Both the position numbers and the translations under genes were made by a program. Below, piece after piece: positions 25,830-38,095 of a stretch of 64,000 nt of DNA (positions are counted from its first letter, which is position 1; each line of letters begins with the position of its first letter). The notes beneath the pieces were generated by a model that saw only the letters and a list, made by a program, of their open reading frames with translations, was not told the DNA's origin and ran no database searches. The DNA is from Parasponia andersonii (taxonomy: Eukaryota > Streptophyta > Magnoliopsida > Rosales > Cannabaceae): contig JXTB01000509.1 in NCBI GenBank assembly GCA_002914805.1, positions 62,001-126,000 on the forward strand, read 5' to 3'.

Positions 25830-26270
25830 TTCAAAAGCACACATCTCTCAATAGTTTTAGGTAACTACACTTCTTTTTTTAAAAAAAGTGCAAAAATACT
25901 TATATACCCTTAGGTCAAAAGCGCTAGACAAAGGTGTCTAGCAACTCGACCAGAAAAAAAAAATGAATCTTGAGTGTTAAACAAGATGTCAGGAGCGCTA
26001 GACACGAGTATTGAGCGGCATTAGATAAGGTGTCTAGAAAATTGACCCCTCTTGGTCTAGCTAAATATGGATATTTCTTTGAATGTAATAAGCTATACAT
26101 GGTATTGGGAGCACTAGACACGAGTGTCGAGAGGCGTTAGACGAGATGTCTAGCAACTCGACCTCTCTAGTTCAGTCAGAACGTGAACACTTAATAAAAT
26201 AAGTGCTATGGCATTTTTGTAAGTAAAATAATTTAAAACTTAAAAATATGTACTCACCAAAAAATTTTCA
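25830..26270. repeat. Interspersed repeat with internal 119-bp units
   Basis: After a conserved lead ('caatagttttaggtaacta' near 25851) come three 'gctagacac'/'gtctagcaactcgacc' modules at about 25920, 25990 and 26109. The second and third are spaced about 119 bp apart. The lead and the 'tagaca' phrase recur near 43378-43460 and 43712-43793, so this is a dispersed family. No coding function is apparent. Confidence 0.6.
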
Positions 26271-29270
26271 AGAATAGTATATTTTCTAAAACATGATATG
26301 ACAAAAGTTTATTTTGCCAAGAACTCCTGAATTTCACTTAAATTAGGTTACTTGTCCTTTAGAATACAAAAACAAATATTCCTCTCTACTTAATTAGGAG
26401 ATTAACTAGCCACTAAAGCTAGCTCAGTGAGTGGAATAGGATGGGAATTGAGTATTATAGGTCGGGTGTATAACTCTTAAAATATATGAGTTATTTTTCT
26501 TTGTTTAAAGTAAAAATTATTAGTTAAACCTCATTTTAAAAAATATAAAATAAAAGTAGATAAACTGCCATTCAAAGTCTTAAGATATTTTACAAAACAT
26601 GACACAGCGAAATTTTATTGTCTGCCCACAATTGACAAGAACATATAGAAATTTAAAATAAAGAAAACTTCTTTTCCATTCTTGTCACTTATCGTACTGT
26701 ATTCTTTTAGAAAAAATTAAAAAGAAGTTCAATACATTTTTGGAAAGAAAAAAATCTTTTAAATTCGGGTTGTGTGTTTTTTTTTTTTTTTGGGGAAAGA
26801 AACATCAATATTTTTTTTTCTTTTATGATCAGTAAACGTAAGTAAATTTTAATTCTGTGAAAATGATGGTTAATTAACAAAAGGGTATATATATGTGTGT
26901 GTATATATATATATATATACATTTCTAAATTATCCTCAAAGATTCGATCTTAAAAACAACTCACTCAAACATATATACTATTCACTAGAAAAAGAGAGTG
27001 AATATATGATCAGTGTATAATAGTCGGATTCTACCACGTTAGCATGGGAACATGGTAAATCAAACTTACTAGCTATGTCAGAGCGACTATGATTAGGCAT
27101 AAGATTAATCATCATATAATATTATCTAATAATACTTCTAGTTTTCTTTGAAGGTAGAAATAAAATGTTAATTAGTAGTAAAATTCTTGTAGAATGTCAC
27201 ACAGTGTGATTAAGTGAAACACAGTCATAGAACATATATGAATGTACAGGCATTTAATAATATAATAATAACGATAACTATTGCAAAATAATAATAATAA
27301 CAATAATAATATATGAGCTCAAGTGCAGCAGACAACAGTGTACATTGACACGTTTATTTAATTAGATATATCTTTTATATATATATATACACACTGATGG
27401 TTACTTATTATGACCGAACGAGTATATTCATATATAGAAAGCTCAACATCGTGACAACATTTGCTTTAATACACATTAATTAAGAATCAGAAGGTCAACG
27501 TTTCTGTACTTGGAAAGGATAAGATCCAGATACACACTAGATTTTTTGACGAGGAGATCTTTCTCACAGGCAAGGCTTCTAGAGTTGACCAGCTGAGGTT
27601 CCATTTGAATTTAAAAAAAAAAAACACTCCGGAGGTGTCCTAAGGAAATAATGCACCTCGATACTACTGAGGTAATAATATCCGATTATAAATGTAACAA
27701 TTTATAAAATATAAGATCTTCGCCTATTATTTCCAACTTTTTAACGTCGCACTGATAATCTTTGCTACCTAGCTGTATGTGATGCTAGTTTTGTAGGGCT
27801 CTTCAATTTTAATAAATGAAACATTGCCAAAAAAAAGAAAAAGAAAAAGAAAAAAGAAAAAACCAAACAAACTTCTCCTAGTTTAAAATTAAGAGAAAAA
27901 ATATATAAGATCAACACCACTTATTAGACCGAATCAATTACTATAACAACTTTTTTTTCTAATTTATGGGGCGATTTTACTTCAAAAAAAAATTGTTTGT
28001 TTATATTTGTCCTTAATTATTCAATTCGATTCAAAACAGAAGTGTTGTTGAAAATGATAGTTAATTAATTAATAGATAAGCGAGTTTTCCATGCCCCTCC
28101 TTGATGGCAGCTGGAATACTGTCTCATTTTCCTCTCATGTAATTGTGAGATAATTTGAATAGCCTACTCCTTTAAAGTGCAAGTTGGCAGAGTGTTTCCC
28201 ATTTTAGCGGTGGGCTAAGGTTTTGTTTAGAACTCGGATTTTGGTATGAAAACAATTTGCTACGAAGAAGTCAAGAAAAATATTTTTTTCAAAATTTTGT
28301 AAGATTTTATTTTGAAACTTTACTCTTTCTTAATCTATCTCCAAAATTTTATATACTAAAAAATAACATCAAATATAATTCTTACTTTTCGAAAAGAATT
28401 AAATCTCTTATTTTATCTAAATTTAAATAAAAAAAATAGAATCCATTGAAATTATTTTTCTTTTCTCTAATAATCCAAAGTGCCCAAGATTAAGCTGGGA
28501 ATAGACAGGTCAAAGAATCGTCCCTTTTTTTCTTGCAGGAGTCGTTCTCATATAATAGATATCTAGGAATATTGGTGCTGAGTGGTTTCAGTCTGTTGGA
28601 ATTACAGTGACTATCGCATAGTCCAATTTTGGCAGACTCTCATCAGTTTTGAGTTGTAGAGACTTATTTCCTGATTGAGTTGTCGAAGTGGGCTTCACTT
28701 GGGCCCATCATTTGTGTGAAATAACTTGGGCCAAAATATCCTTTTATGTATTTTTTTTAAAAATAATATTTTTAAGAGTGTCAGAGAAGTCTTGACCATA
28801 AATAAAGAGCTTCTTGATATGAAAAAACTATTATTTAGGAATTTTTCAGAGTCAAGAATCTCTTAACCATAGATCAAAAAGTTATTTACATTCTTAAAAA
28901 TGTTATTTTTGAAAAACTGTACAAAAAAAGTTATTTAGGCCCAAGTTAGTCCCAACCGTGTCCCATTCTCATCATTTGCACGTGGCTTTGGGCCTTTGAT
29001 TAGGATTTAAAAGTGGCGAGAAAATTAAGTAAATGACCAATTTTTTAAATTAATTTAAGTAGATATTCATGTTTTAAAAGTTACAGTAGAATATCTATTT
29101 TTTTAAAGTTTCAGTTATAGAATATATTATATTTCTATTTTTGTTATTAAGTGACTTGGACATTTAGCTACAAACTTTTGAACTTGATCATATACTTAAT
29201 TTTGTGCTAAAAGATAATCAAATACCTAGTCAGCCCATACATAGTTAAGTCATATTTTTACCAAAATAAT
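26271..29270. other. Intergenic AT-rich sequence
   Basis: No gene was recognised. There are microsatellites of AT and GT at 26886-26921 and AT near 27378. A short open stretch at 27541-27613 looks coding-like but lacks any context. The block at 27765-27860 ends 'ttttaataaatgaaacattg' followed by an A-rich tail, resembling a transcript or LINE 3' end. Confidence 0.35.
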
Positions 29271-29279
29271 AAGAAGAAA

Positions 29280-29710
29280 TTTTGATTTTGTATGGAAATT
29301 TTCTAAAAAATTGAAAACTCTCAAACTATAAATTTTTTTAATTGACCTGGATTTATTTAAAAATATCACTTAGAAAAATATTTAGAAAAATATCCATATT
29401 TACTAATCATTGAGATACTTGAGATAATTGCTCAAGTTACTTGAAATGACCAAACTAGTTACCTCAAATAATTCGACTGGTTACCCTAAGTAATTTAATT
29501 ATACCTAGAGTACATTTGAAAAATACCAGTTTAAAGAAAATCTAAATATTTTCTAAAAATGTTACTTTTCTAAATCAACTTTTAGAAAATGATTTTTTTG
29601 CACAAACATCCAGAATTTTTCAAAAAGTTCAACCCCTGGGATATTTTTTTATTTTCTGACTTTGGGCTTGGATTTTTATAAGAAGCCTAACTAATAATAG
29701 TAAGTGACAT
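29280..29710. repeat. GTTAC/GTAAC repeat family, copy A
   Basis: Contains alternating 'gttac' and 'gtaa' blocks (29423-29510) followed by 'tttctaaatcaacttttaga' and 'tttttcaaaaagttcaaccc'. The order is the same as in copies B and C. Confidence 0.6.
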
Positions 29711-30469
29711 TGTTTTACACTTTTAAGTTTAGAAATGTCTATTTGTTTCATGTCATTGTTTCACACTTAAGTTTAGAAACGTCTATTTCTTTCCTTTTTC
29801 TAGGTAAATGGCTGAATGTATTATTTTATACAATGTATATCAATTGAATATTGGATCCATTTTATAGACCAATGACTTGAGCAAGAACAGATTTGGTGAG
29901 AGTCGCATTTATTTATACACTAATAAATCAGTAAGTATATACTCGATTTATTGGTCATTTAGCTATAAAAACTTTGTTTTTAAATAATGACATTAGAATA
30001 ATGAAGTATCAAAATCAACTATTTTGCTAAAAGCCTCACTTGACCACTACAGTCTAGTGGGAAATGGACCGAACTAGTAGTTCTTTGGATCAAAATGAGC
30101 TTCTTCTTTTTTTGAAGTATTTTGTAGAATGATTATTTTACGAGTGTCACAATATAAGTGACAGATAATCATTAAAATAATGACCAATGATTGATTCTAG
30201 AAAAATAATTAATTTTGTGCTATTAATATATAGTAACTACCCATTATGAATATTTTTTTCATTCCTACAAAAGTAATTTTGAAAATAGTCCTAAAAAGTC
30301 ATTCTGGCCCAAAATGCTCCTAGTTAGTTCCATTTCCTAATTGTCTAATTCTTTCCAGTTTTTCTCCAAACTTCACAGTCCAAACTCCAATGTTGTATCT
30401 CATCAAAAGTTCCAAGTGAAATTTAGGCTCAATACCCCACTTTTTTGCCTTATATTTCTAATACCAATT
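29711..30469. other. Intergenic AT-rich sequence
   Basis: Nothing was recognised except a short duplicated phrase containing 'aagtttagaaa' and 'gtctattt' (about 29725 and 29768). Confidence 0.4.
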
Positions 30470-30765
30470 TTTTCATTTTAATAGTTTCATAACCATTTTA
30501 GATATTCATTTCATATGTAAAATACATGTGGTATACATTTATACCAAAAATATATATATCTATAATATACATTATAAAATATATGGCGGCTTTTAGGTGT
30601 AATTTTTATAAATAAAAAATATAGTATAATATGCATTTTCATGTAAAAAATACTTGTGATATACATTTCTATAAAAGGGTATAAAAAAATATAAATATAT
30701 TTTTTTAAATGAGTATTTATATAAATATGCTTAAGAAAATGGAATTCCATGTACCTTTCCCAGAA
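30470..30765. repeat. 'gtatacattt' repeat, copy 1
   Basis: Repeated 'gtatacattt'/'gatatacatttctataaaa' phrases, ending in 'gagtatttatataaatatg'. A related, longer copy lies at 31650-32110. The minus-strand frame at 30511-30750 is low-complexity sequence and not a gene. Confidence 0.5.
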
Positions 30766-30789
30766 CTTACGAAGCCCAAAAGAATTTGG

Positions 30790-31190
30790 GGAACTTCAAT
30801 TTTATTTGATAAAATTTAAAAAAATATAATGAAAAATCTAGGGCTTTAAGTTTTTGAAAAATTTTGGATTTATTTAGAATAATATCACTTTAAAATTCTT
30901 TTAGAAAAATATTACCTTTTACAAATTGATTAGGTAATTGAAGTAATGAGTTTAGTTACCATAAGTAACTTAATTGGTTTCCCCAAATAATCTGATTAGT
31001 TGTCTCGAATATCTTTGAAAAATACAAGTTTTGAAGAAAAAGTGGCATTTAATTAACTTTCAAAAAATAATATGCTCTAAATAAATTTAAGATTTTTCAA
31101 AAAGTTCAACCATTCCGGGGTTTTTTTTTTTTCAATTTTGTAGACTTTTGGCCTGGTTTATTTTATAAAAAGGCAAAGAACTTGCCCATC
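30790..31190. repeat. GTTAC/GTAAC repeat family, copy B
   Basis: Same block order as copy A: a 'gattaggtaa...gttaccataagtaact' cluster at 30938-31000, then 'tttttcaaaaagttcaacc' at about 31093 and a 'ttttggcctgg' ending. Confidence 0.6.
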
Positions 31191-31645
31191 AGTTGCACAA
31201 CTAATTGAGAAAATTTGATTTTTTATGGTAATTTTTCAAAATAATTGAAAATTTTCAGAATTTGAGATTATTCTGAAAAATGCCACATTTAATCATAATA
31301 ATACAACTTTTAAAAGTAATTAAAAAATACCACTTTTTTTTAATTAATGAGATGATTAAGGTAGCTTGTCAAGTTACATGAGGTAATTTGAACAGTTACT
31401 TCAAGTAACTGGATTAGTTACCCTAAGTAACCTAACTCATTACCTCGGCTACTAATGAATAATACCAATTTTGAAGAAAAATGATATTTTAAAAAAATAT
31501 TATTTTTCTAATAAAACTTTTAAAAAGTAATATTTTTCTAAATCAATCTGGGATTTTTCAAAAGCATCGGCCCAATACGGGATTTTTCAATTTTTGGTAC
31601 TTTAGGCTTGGAATTTTATAAGAAGTCCTAACTAATGAGAAATTT
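31191..31645. repeat. GTTAC/GTAAC repeat family, copy C
   Basis: The clearest copy. 31370-31450 has 'gttacttcaagtaactgg' then 'gttaccctaagtaacc', small inverted pairs in series. These are followed by 'ctaaatcaatctgggattttt' and 'ataagaagtcctaactaat', the last also present at the end of copy A. Confidence 0.65.
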
Positions 31646-31649
31646 ACTC

Positions 31650-32110
31650 GTAGTATCTATTTTTAGAACTTATTTTCATAAAAACCTACTTTTAATTTTT
31701 CTTTCAACAATACTCGTATTTATGGTCTCTGTTTCCTATACAAAATATTATTCTACATTTATAATGTAAATTTTATTTATAAGATACACATTTCATATAT
31801 AAAATTTGAACGGTATACATTTACAATATAAATATTTATCACATTTTATATTTTCTATTATAAATTTGACCTATGGTATACATTTTAAAATATATATCAA
31901 TTTTTAGTATAATTTTTATTCATAAAATATAAACCATGGTATGCATTTAATGCTTGAAATATATACTGTAGTATACATTTTTTGTGTAAAATAATGGTGG
32001 ACTACATTTCTCTAAAAACGGGTGTAAAACAGGTTTTTATGAAATAAAAATAAAAAACAAGTATTTATAGAAATATGATTTTAAAAATGGGTATTTATGA
32101 ACTTTTTCAC
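31650..32110. repeat. 'gtatacattt' repeat, copy 2
   Basis: Repeated 'gtatacattt' phrases at 31813-31985, then 'acatttctctaaaaacgggt' and 'aagtatttatagaaatatg', matching copy 1 in order. Confidence 0.5.
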
Positions 32111-32639
32111 TAACTAATTTATCTCGAATGTCTGAAATCATCAAAGTCCAATTATCCAAACTCGGCAGCTGGCAACATTTGCATATTGGCATTGCATTAA
32201 TCAAAAGCATAGATTGTTGTTATCTTTCAAAAAGAAATTAAAAATAAAAAAAAAATCCCAATTCACAAAACAACTTTATTCCTTTTCTTCTTCCATAACC
32301 ATCAACCTCTAATATTAATATAAACTATAATACCTCCTAGCTTATCTATATAACTTTTCAAATTTTAAAACAAAAGAAATTATGTGGCATTACTTTTTTT
32401 TTTAGTATCTTTACAAAATGTACAACAAAAAAGTATATCAGTTTATCTTACCATCAACAATAATATTTATAGCACATCAAAATATAAAAACATCGCCCAT
32501 AATTCAAGTTCTTCTACATTTTGTATAATCATAATGATAAGAAAGCGCGCTAGCCAACTAGTAATTCTATACATCATATATCTCTTCACCTGTATCATAA
32601 GAACTAAATAAGCTAATACTCAGTAAGTAAAGATCATGC
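32111..32639. other. AT-rich sequence at the left edge of the nested cluster
   Basis: No gene is supported. The open frame at 32384-32611 has no domain. The outer edge of the split gypsy LTR that follows may lie within this stretch. Confidence 0.35.
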
Positions 32640-33867
32640 GTGCTCGTGAACGTATTTTTTGTATAAACTTTATTGAAATTCTCATTATACTCTTTCTTTT
32701 ATAACTTTTTATTTTGATGTATTTTTCTTAGAAAATATTTCTTTATAGGGCGCTTGAGTACACTACAAAGCTACGGCAGTCAGTAGGCCGTGCCCACCTA
32801 TGCGAGAAGGAAGTACATGGTCAATACGAACCATATCTACTCAATATAAACTGACTTGATAATGCATCTCACATAACTTATAGTACAATATTTAGTCTCA
32901 GCAGTTAGTAAGCCATGTCTACCTATGCATGAAGGATGTCTGTGTAAACTATACTTACCCAATATAGATAGACTAAATAATATACTTAAAATATATCTCA
33001 TGAAATTAGTACAATGGCACTACTTTAAATCCAGTACGTAGAAAATTTTACTTCTTTGAAAATCATGCTTAAATGTCATGTCTATGTGTTTCATGAACTT
33101 ACAATAACTATAGGAATAACATATAATTAATATAATGCACACAATCATATAGAAATATATTTGGTATTTACTAGTGTCCTTGTGAAGTAGTTAAATAAAT
33201 ATGTACTTACTTTGTATTTGATAGAAAAGATAGTGAAAAGGTTTAGTGTCCTCTTTGTCAAGATGTGTAGAAGACTTGATATCAATTTTATTACTATAAT
33301 GATCACTACAAAGTAAAATACTTAAAGAAAATAACTACAAGACTTAAATTACAACTTTCATAAAATTAGAAAACTTAATCACAATATGACCTAAAAATAT
33401 ACAAGTGACATGAGGTATATAATAGCCAATGACTAGCATTGAAAACTGATGATCCAAAATAACACATAATTTTGTAAAAACTAGTCCATTTCCTTCTAAA
33501 TGTACCATTTGGTTATAAAAATATTTAGATAATACCTCCCTTATTTTTAGGACATTCCCACATCTTTTAAATTATGGTTTAACATATGCAATAAAAAATT
33601 GACAAACCATATCCCACATATACATATTAAAGACGATTATTTAGAACAACCTAAGTACACTTAAATTTCTTTCGATTTAGACAAAATTTAGACCCACCTT
33701 TATACTTATATATCATCATAATTAGCAAGTAAATAGATATAATATACATAAAAGGTTCAATATCTTATATATTCTAAGTAAAAAAAATTAAATCACAAGT
33801 ATAGACAACATATTCTAACAATAAAAATACTTGAATTCACAAATAGTAAACTTTAGGGTAATAAGTC
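32640..33867 (-). mobile_element. Left part of a split gypsy 3' LTR (older element)
   Basis: This stretch adjoins the left AAGTC target duplication of the inserted element. With 41933-42585 it forms one LTR interrupted by that insertion. It includes an imperfect tandem pair of about 120 bp (32775-32890 and 32898-33016) sharing 'cacctatgcg'/'tacctatgca' and 'gaagga'. The outer end was not located. Confidence 0.5.
33863..33867. repeat. Left target-site duplication AAGTC
   Basis: Five bases immediately before the TG of the left LTR. They are identical to 41928-41932, immediately after the CA of the right LTR. Confidence 0.9.
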
Positions 33868-35894
33868 TGTAAAACCCCTCAAATTAAACAAGGGTTTTGT
33901 GGTCTATTTACAAAAAGAAAGATAAATTTGGATAGAATTTTAGTCTAGATTCATTTGGGTATAAGTGTGAAAAAAATTTGAAAATTTAGGTCAAAATGTA
34001 ATTATTTAAACATGTTTTGAGAAAATTTGTAGAAAATTGGTTCTAAGTGCAAATAAGCAAAATCGTACCTAATTAACCAAAAACTGACACGTGGCGCTAC
34101 AGTTTCTGAAGTTTCTTCTAAATCCCTCCTCTTTTCCATCTTCTCCCATGAGGCCCTGGTGACAAACTCCCCATGACTAGCCACTACAACCATCCAACTA
34201 CTGCCATTGATGCCCACCGTAACCCGAAATCGATGCACCATCACCAGACGAAGAAGATGTTACCGTAAGTAGCTCCGCTGGAAAACGGCAAAAAAAGCCA
34301 CGGGTGGTTTTGCTCACCGGATGCAATTCCGGTAGCCATTAGCCATGAAATTGGTCGCTGTGGACTCCTCTCCTCACAGAAAATCTTGTGATAGGTGTCT
34401 CGTGTCTCAATTTTACTCCGTTTGATTTCAATTTCATTAGACAGTTTTGTGTATAATAGTTTCGGAGTTGACTTTTTGATTAGACCGTTAGATTTTGAAA
34501 CTAATATCAGTTTTAGAATCTATATTGAAAATGGTAAAAAATGAGATTCATATTAACTGTGTTTTGAAACGGGCACAAAAAATGAAATTGGACGGCTTAG
34601 ATTTATCTTGATTTGCGTGTCGTAGGGCCCGACACTATTAGATAAATTTTATATCTAACCTAGTATTTTTAGGTGCTCTACATTCAGTGATGAGTTCATT
34701 TCATGATTTGAATCTCCGTTTGAAAATCAAATTTTCAAACCAAGAAATCAAAGACTCGAAAACAATACCCAGCCTTCCATATGACACTAAACTTTCTCCA
34801 TAACCCCGAAATGCTATTTGGATACTCAATCGAAGTAAGCATTCAATTACTTGATCTTAAAACTAATTTAATTTTAATTTTTATATGAATTTCATTAAAT
34901 TATTTGTAAAAGTTGTGATTTATATCCGTTTTAACCTGATTGGAGATATAAACTACATAGGAGGCACGTCACACTGTTTGACGTGTCATACATACTATTT
35001 TGAATTGTTTTCTACAAGAAATTGGATTTCGGGTTTTGAGGACTAAAAGTTATTTGATTAAATAATATTGCGTGGTTATTTTGAGATTTTGTAAAAATAG
35101 TGCATATCTTTATTCTGTCACTCATATAGCATTTGTATGCATTCACACACTTACACGGTCGTCGGACTTACGATACCCTACGTTGGGTGATTGGACTTAC
35201 TACTCCTCTTTAGATGACTCCGACTTACAGGTGATCCACTAGGATACTTCAGACATCATGATTGCATACATAGTTATATGTTGGCTTGAATAGATATGTA
35301 TTGGTTTTGATGGATATTTTATAATAGTTTGGAATGTTTGAACTATTGGACTATGATTTCCATCTGGGTTTTGTGAACTATTTTGAATGCAATACTAACC
35401 ATGCACGACCTTCAATGTGAGTATATTTCTTATGTAATAAAAAAACTTGTAATCGATTCTCTACTGGGTAATAGCTAGCCATTTCTTATATTTTTTACTT
35501 AGTTCGAGGCATTGCAGAATAACTAGTTTATTTATATTTTGGTAAATTCCAACGAGACTTGTGAAATATTTAGATTTGAGTAGGAATTTGGATTTTGTTA
35601 AACTTTATGAATTAAAATGTGAGATTTGGTCATAGCTTATATTACTTATGTCTGTAATTAAGTATAAGATGATTGGTGATATATGATTATTAAACAACTA
35701 TTTTATTTACTGTCTATATTTAATGAGTAATACATACCTGTGAGGTTTTATTTTATTAAGGCTAGTTTGAAAAGTTAGAGTCTCCGGGGCAAATTTTTGA
35801 ATTAAATGAGCCATTTAAAATAATAAAAAAAATTCGATATTTCTATTTTATGAAATACTCATTCTGCCACTGACCCCGGCCTCAGGTTGTGACA
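33868..35894 (+). repeat. 5' LTR of the inserted gypsy element
   Basis: 2027 bp, starting TGTAAAACCCC and ending GGTTGTGACA. It is about 300 bp longer than its partner because the right LTR lacks blocks in its first 500 bp. The minus-strand frame at 34002-34244 is a chance frame in the LTR. Confidence 0.9.
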
Positions 35895-35901
35895 AAAAAT
35901 T

Positions 35902-35913
35902 TGATATCAGAGC
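35902..35913 (+). promoter_or_regulatory. Primer-binding site (initiator tRNA-Met)
   Basis: TGATATCAGAGC, seven bases after the LTR end, matches the usual plant TGGTATCAGAGC with one change. It would prime minus-strand synthesis. Confidence 0.85.
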
Positions 35914-35983
35914 ACAGTTTTAATTTAAAATACTTAGAGTGCATCACTCATTGAGCTAGACTAGACATTTCTTTACGTAAGTC

Positions 35984-36770
35984 ATGTATCGTCATCATCT
36001 TACTAATGTGTTGGACATATTGGAATACAAATCAAGAAAAAACTTCCAAGAAGAAGAGTACCTCAACCTAAGAGAAAACAAGATGCTCCTTCATAACAAG
36101 ACCTTCTTGCTTTTGATATTGTTGATGCTCTTCAATAAGCTATGTAGAGGATACATGGTCTTATGACAAGGCCAACAATAGGGAACGACCGATCTACAAC
36201 TTCAAGGATTTTACTAAGCTAAACCCACTGAATTTTTATAGAAAACATGATCCCGCAGCTGCACTAAGATGGCTTAGGGAAGTTCAAAAGAAATTTGATA
36301 CTTTGGCAGTAAAAATAGAGTTTAGAATGAGCTTTGTAATATACTTACCTTAGGATGTTGTTGATCATTAGTGGAATACTATCAAGTTGACCCATGATAC
36401 CACCACTATGACTTGGGATCACTTTGATGAACTATTTAGAGGATAGTATGCTAATGTCGACCATGTGAATGAGATGCTAAAATAGTATAATAACTTGCGT
36501 TAAAGAAGTATGACCGTTGACGAGTACTATACGAGGTTTATGGAACTCTTTCAATATACCTATACACCGGGAAATCATTTGAGATTTCAAGTGGTTTATT
36601 TTAGAACTAACTTAAGGCTAGAGATTCGCACCAGACTTAAGCCATTTTCAATTACTACCCTTATTGAGGCTTTTTGTATAGCTTAGAGAATTGAAGCTAT
36701 ATTGATTGGTGATAGAAGAACCACTGGTGGATATAAAAAGAAAGGTAATGATTGAAAAATATATAAAAAA
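35984..36770 (+). pseudogene. Gypsy gag remnant
   Basis: Begins at an ATG (MYRHHLTNVLDILEY...). Further on are recognisable capsid-region blocks: LNPLNFYRKHDPAAALRWL near 36220, MTWDHFDELFRG near 36409 and TVDEYYTRFMELFQY near 36512. Several in-frame stops interrupt these blocks. No intact CCHC zinc knuckle was found in the following 500 bp. Confidence 0.8.
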
Positions 36771-37279
36771 AAAAGTTCGATGGCAAAGACAGGGGTCACA
36801 AAACAGTGCACACAATGGCAATTTTGTTTCAATAAGAAGTAGACGTTTTACTCTGTATTCCTACCACTATTGAAGTCAATAGGACTATTTTAGGAGAAAT
36901 TGCCCCCAACTTTTGTAGACCCCTCCACTAACCACTAGAGAACCATAGGGAAGTCAAGCAGCTTCGACACCTGTCCCTAGTCAACAAACTAGGCCTACTT
37001 ATTTCCAGAACTCAGCTTTGACTTTCAACTCTCATGTTCAATACCAATACTATCCTCAGAGTTCTACTGTCACTGTAGAGTGATAAACCCCTAAAGCATC
37101 TGGAACATAAAGAGGTTATGGATAATCCTACAGTGGTACTCTTGGATCTAGCAGTAGTCATTTGGGCAGAGACAGAGGAAACAAAGGAAAGGGGAAAGCT
37201 CAAACCTATACAGTCACCGGGAGAGAGGGATATGGTCAGCCTGGACCTAGAGTGGTTAATGATATGATCTTACTGTATC

Positions 37280-38095
37280 ACTTTTAGGCTCATATATTAT
37301 TTGATATCAATGCATCGCATTCTTTTATATCTATGTTGTGTGCTAGCATGTTGAGTTTGAAATATGAAACTTTTGATCCTACTTTAAATCTTGATACTTT
37401 TTTAGGAAATGTCTATGGTGTGTCTACTATATGCAACTCTTATTCTATAGTCATTGATGGTTGTGAGTTATTAGCTGATTTGATTGTGATACCTATAAAT
37501 CAATTTGATGTGATTCTTGGTATGGACTGGTTGTCCGAAAATCAAGCTACTGTGGATTGTTATAGAAGGAAGGTGACTCTTCATTTTGAAGATAGGTTTT
37601 TAGTTATGTATCAAGTTGGATTGAATCCAATAAGACCTACTCCTCTTTTGAGAGCATGTATTGGTGAAAGAAAGAAACTGGAATGTTATGGAAGCCTATT
37701 TACCATTGATGATAAGATTCGAATCACAGATCAATATCCGAGGATATCGGTTGTTCGTGAGTTTCCAGATATTTTTTCAGAGAATTTACCTAGATTACCA
37801 CCTGATATAGAGATTGAATTTTGTATTGACTTAGTTTCTAGAGCTCAAACAGTTTTTACTCCCACTTATCAAATGGCTCTTACAGAAATGACTGAATTAA
37901 GGAAACAACTAGACGAACTATTGTTAAAAGGGTTTATCAGAAGTAGTACCTCACCTTGAGATGCTCTGGTTTTTTTTTTGCTAAGAAAGTTTATGATACA
38001 CTCAAACTTTGTATAGCCTACACAAAGCTAAATAACTGACAATAAAGAATAAGTATCATTTGCCAAGAATTGACGAATTTTTTGGACATAGAGTT
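37280..38095 (+). pseudogene. Gypsy protease and truncated reverse transcriptase
   Basis: The retropepsin-like region starts at 37290. The expected Asp-Ser/Thr-Gly active site reads D-I-N-A (at 37303), followed by SHSFIS and later FDVILGMDWLSENQATVDC. The reverse transcriptase then begins (FPDIFSENLPRLPPDIEIEF, then LLLKGFIRSSTSP), meets a stop at 37957, and jumps from a degraded 'RID' block straight to the 'FLGH' block near 38078. The palm with the catalytic YxDD motif is deleted. Confidence 0.88.

Noticed and set aside
30511-30750. 79-residue minus-strand frame rich in Tyr, Ile and Phe
   Set aside because: Simple AT-repeat translation, inside a dispersed repeat.
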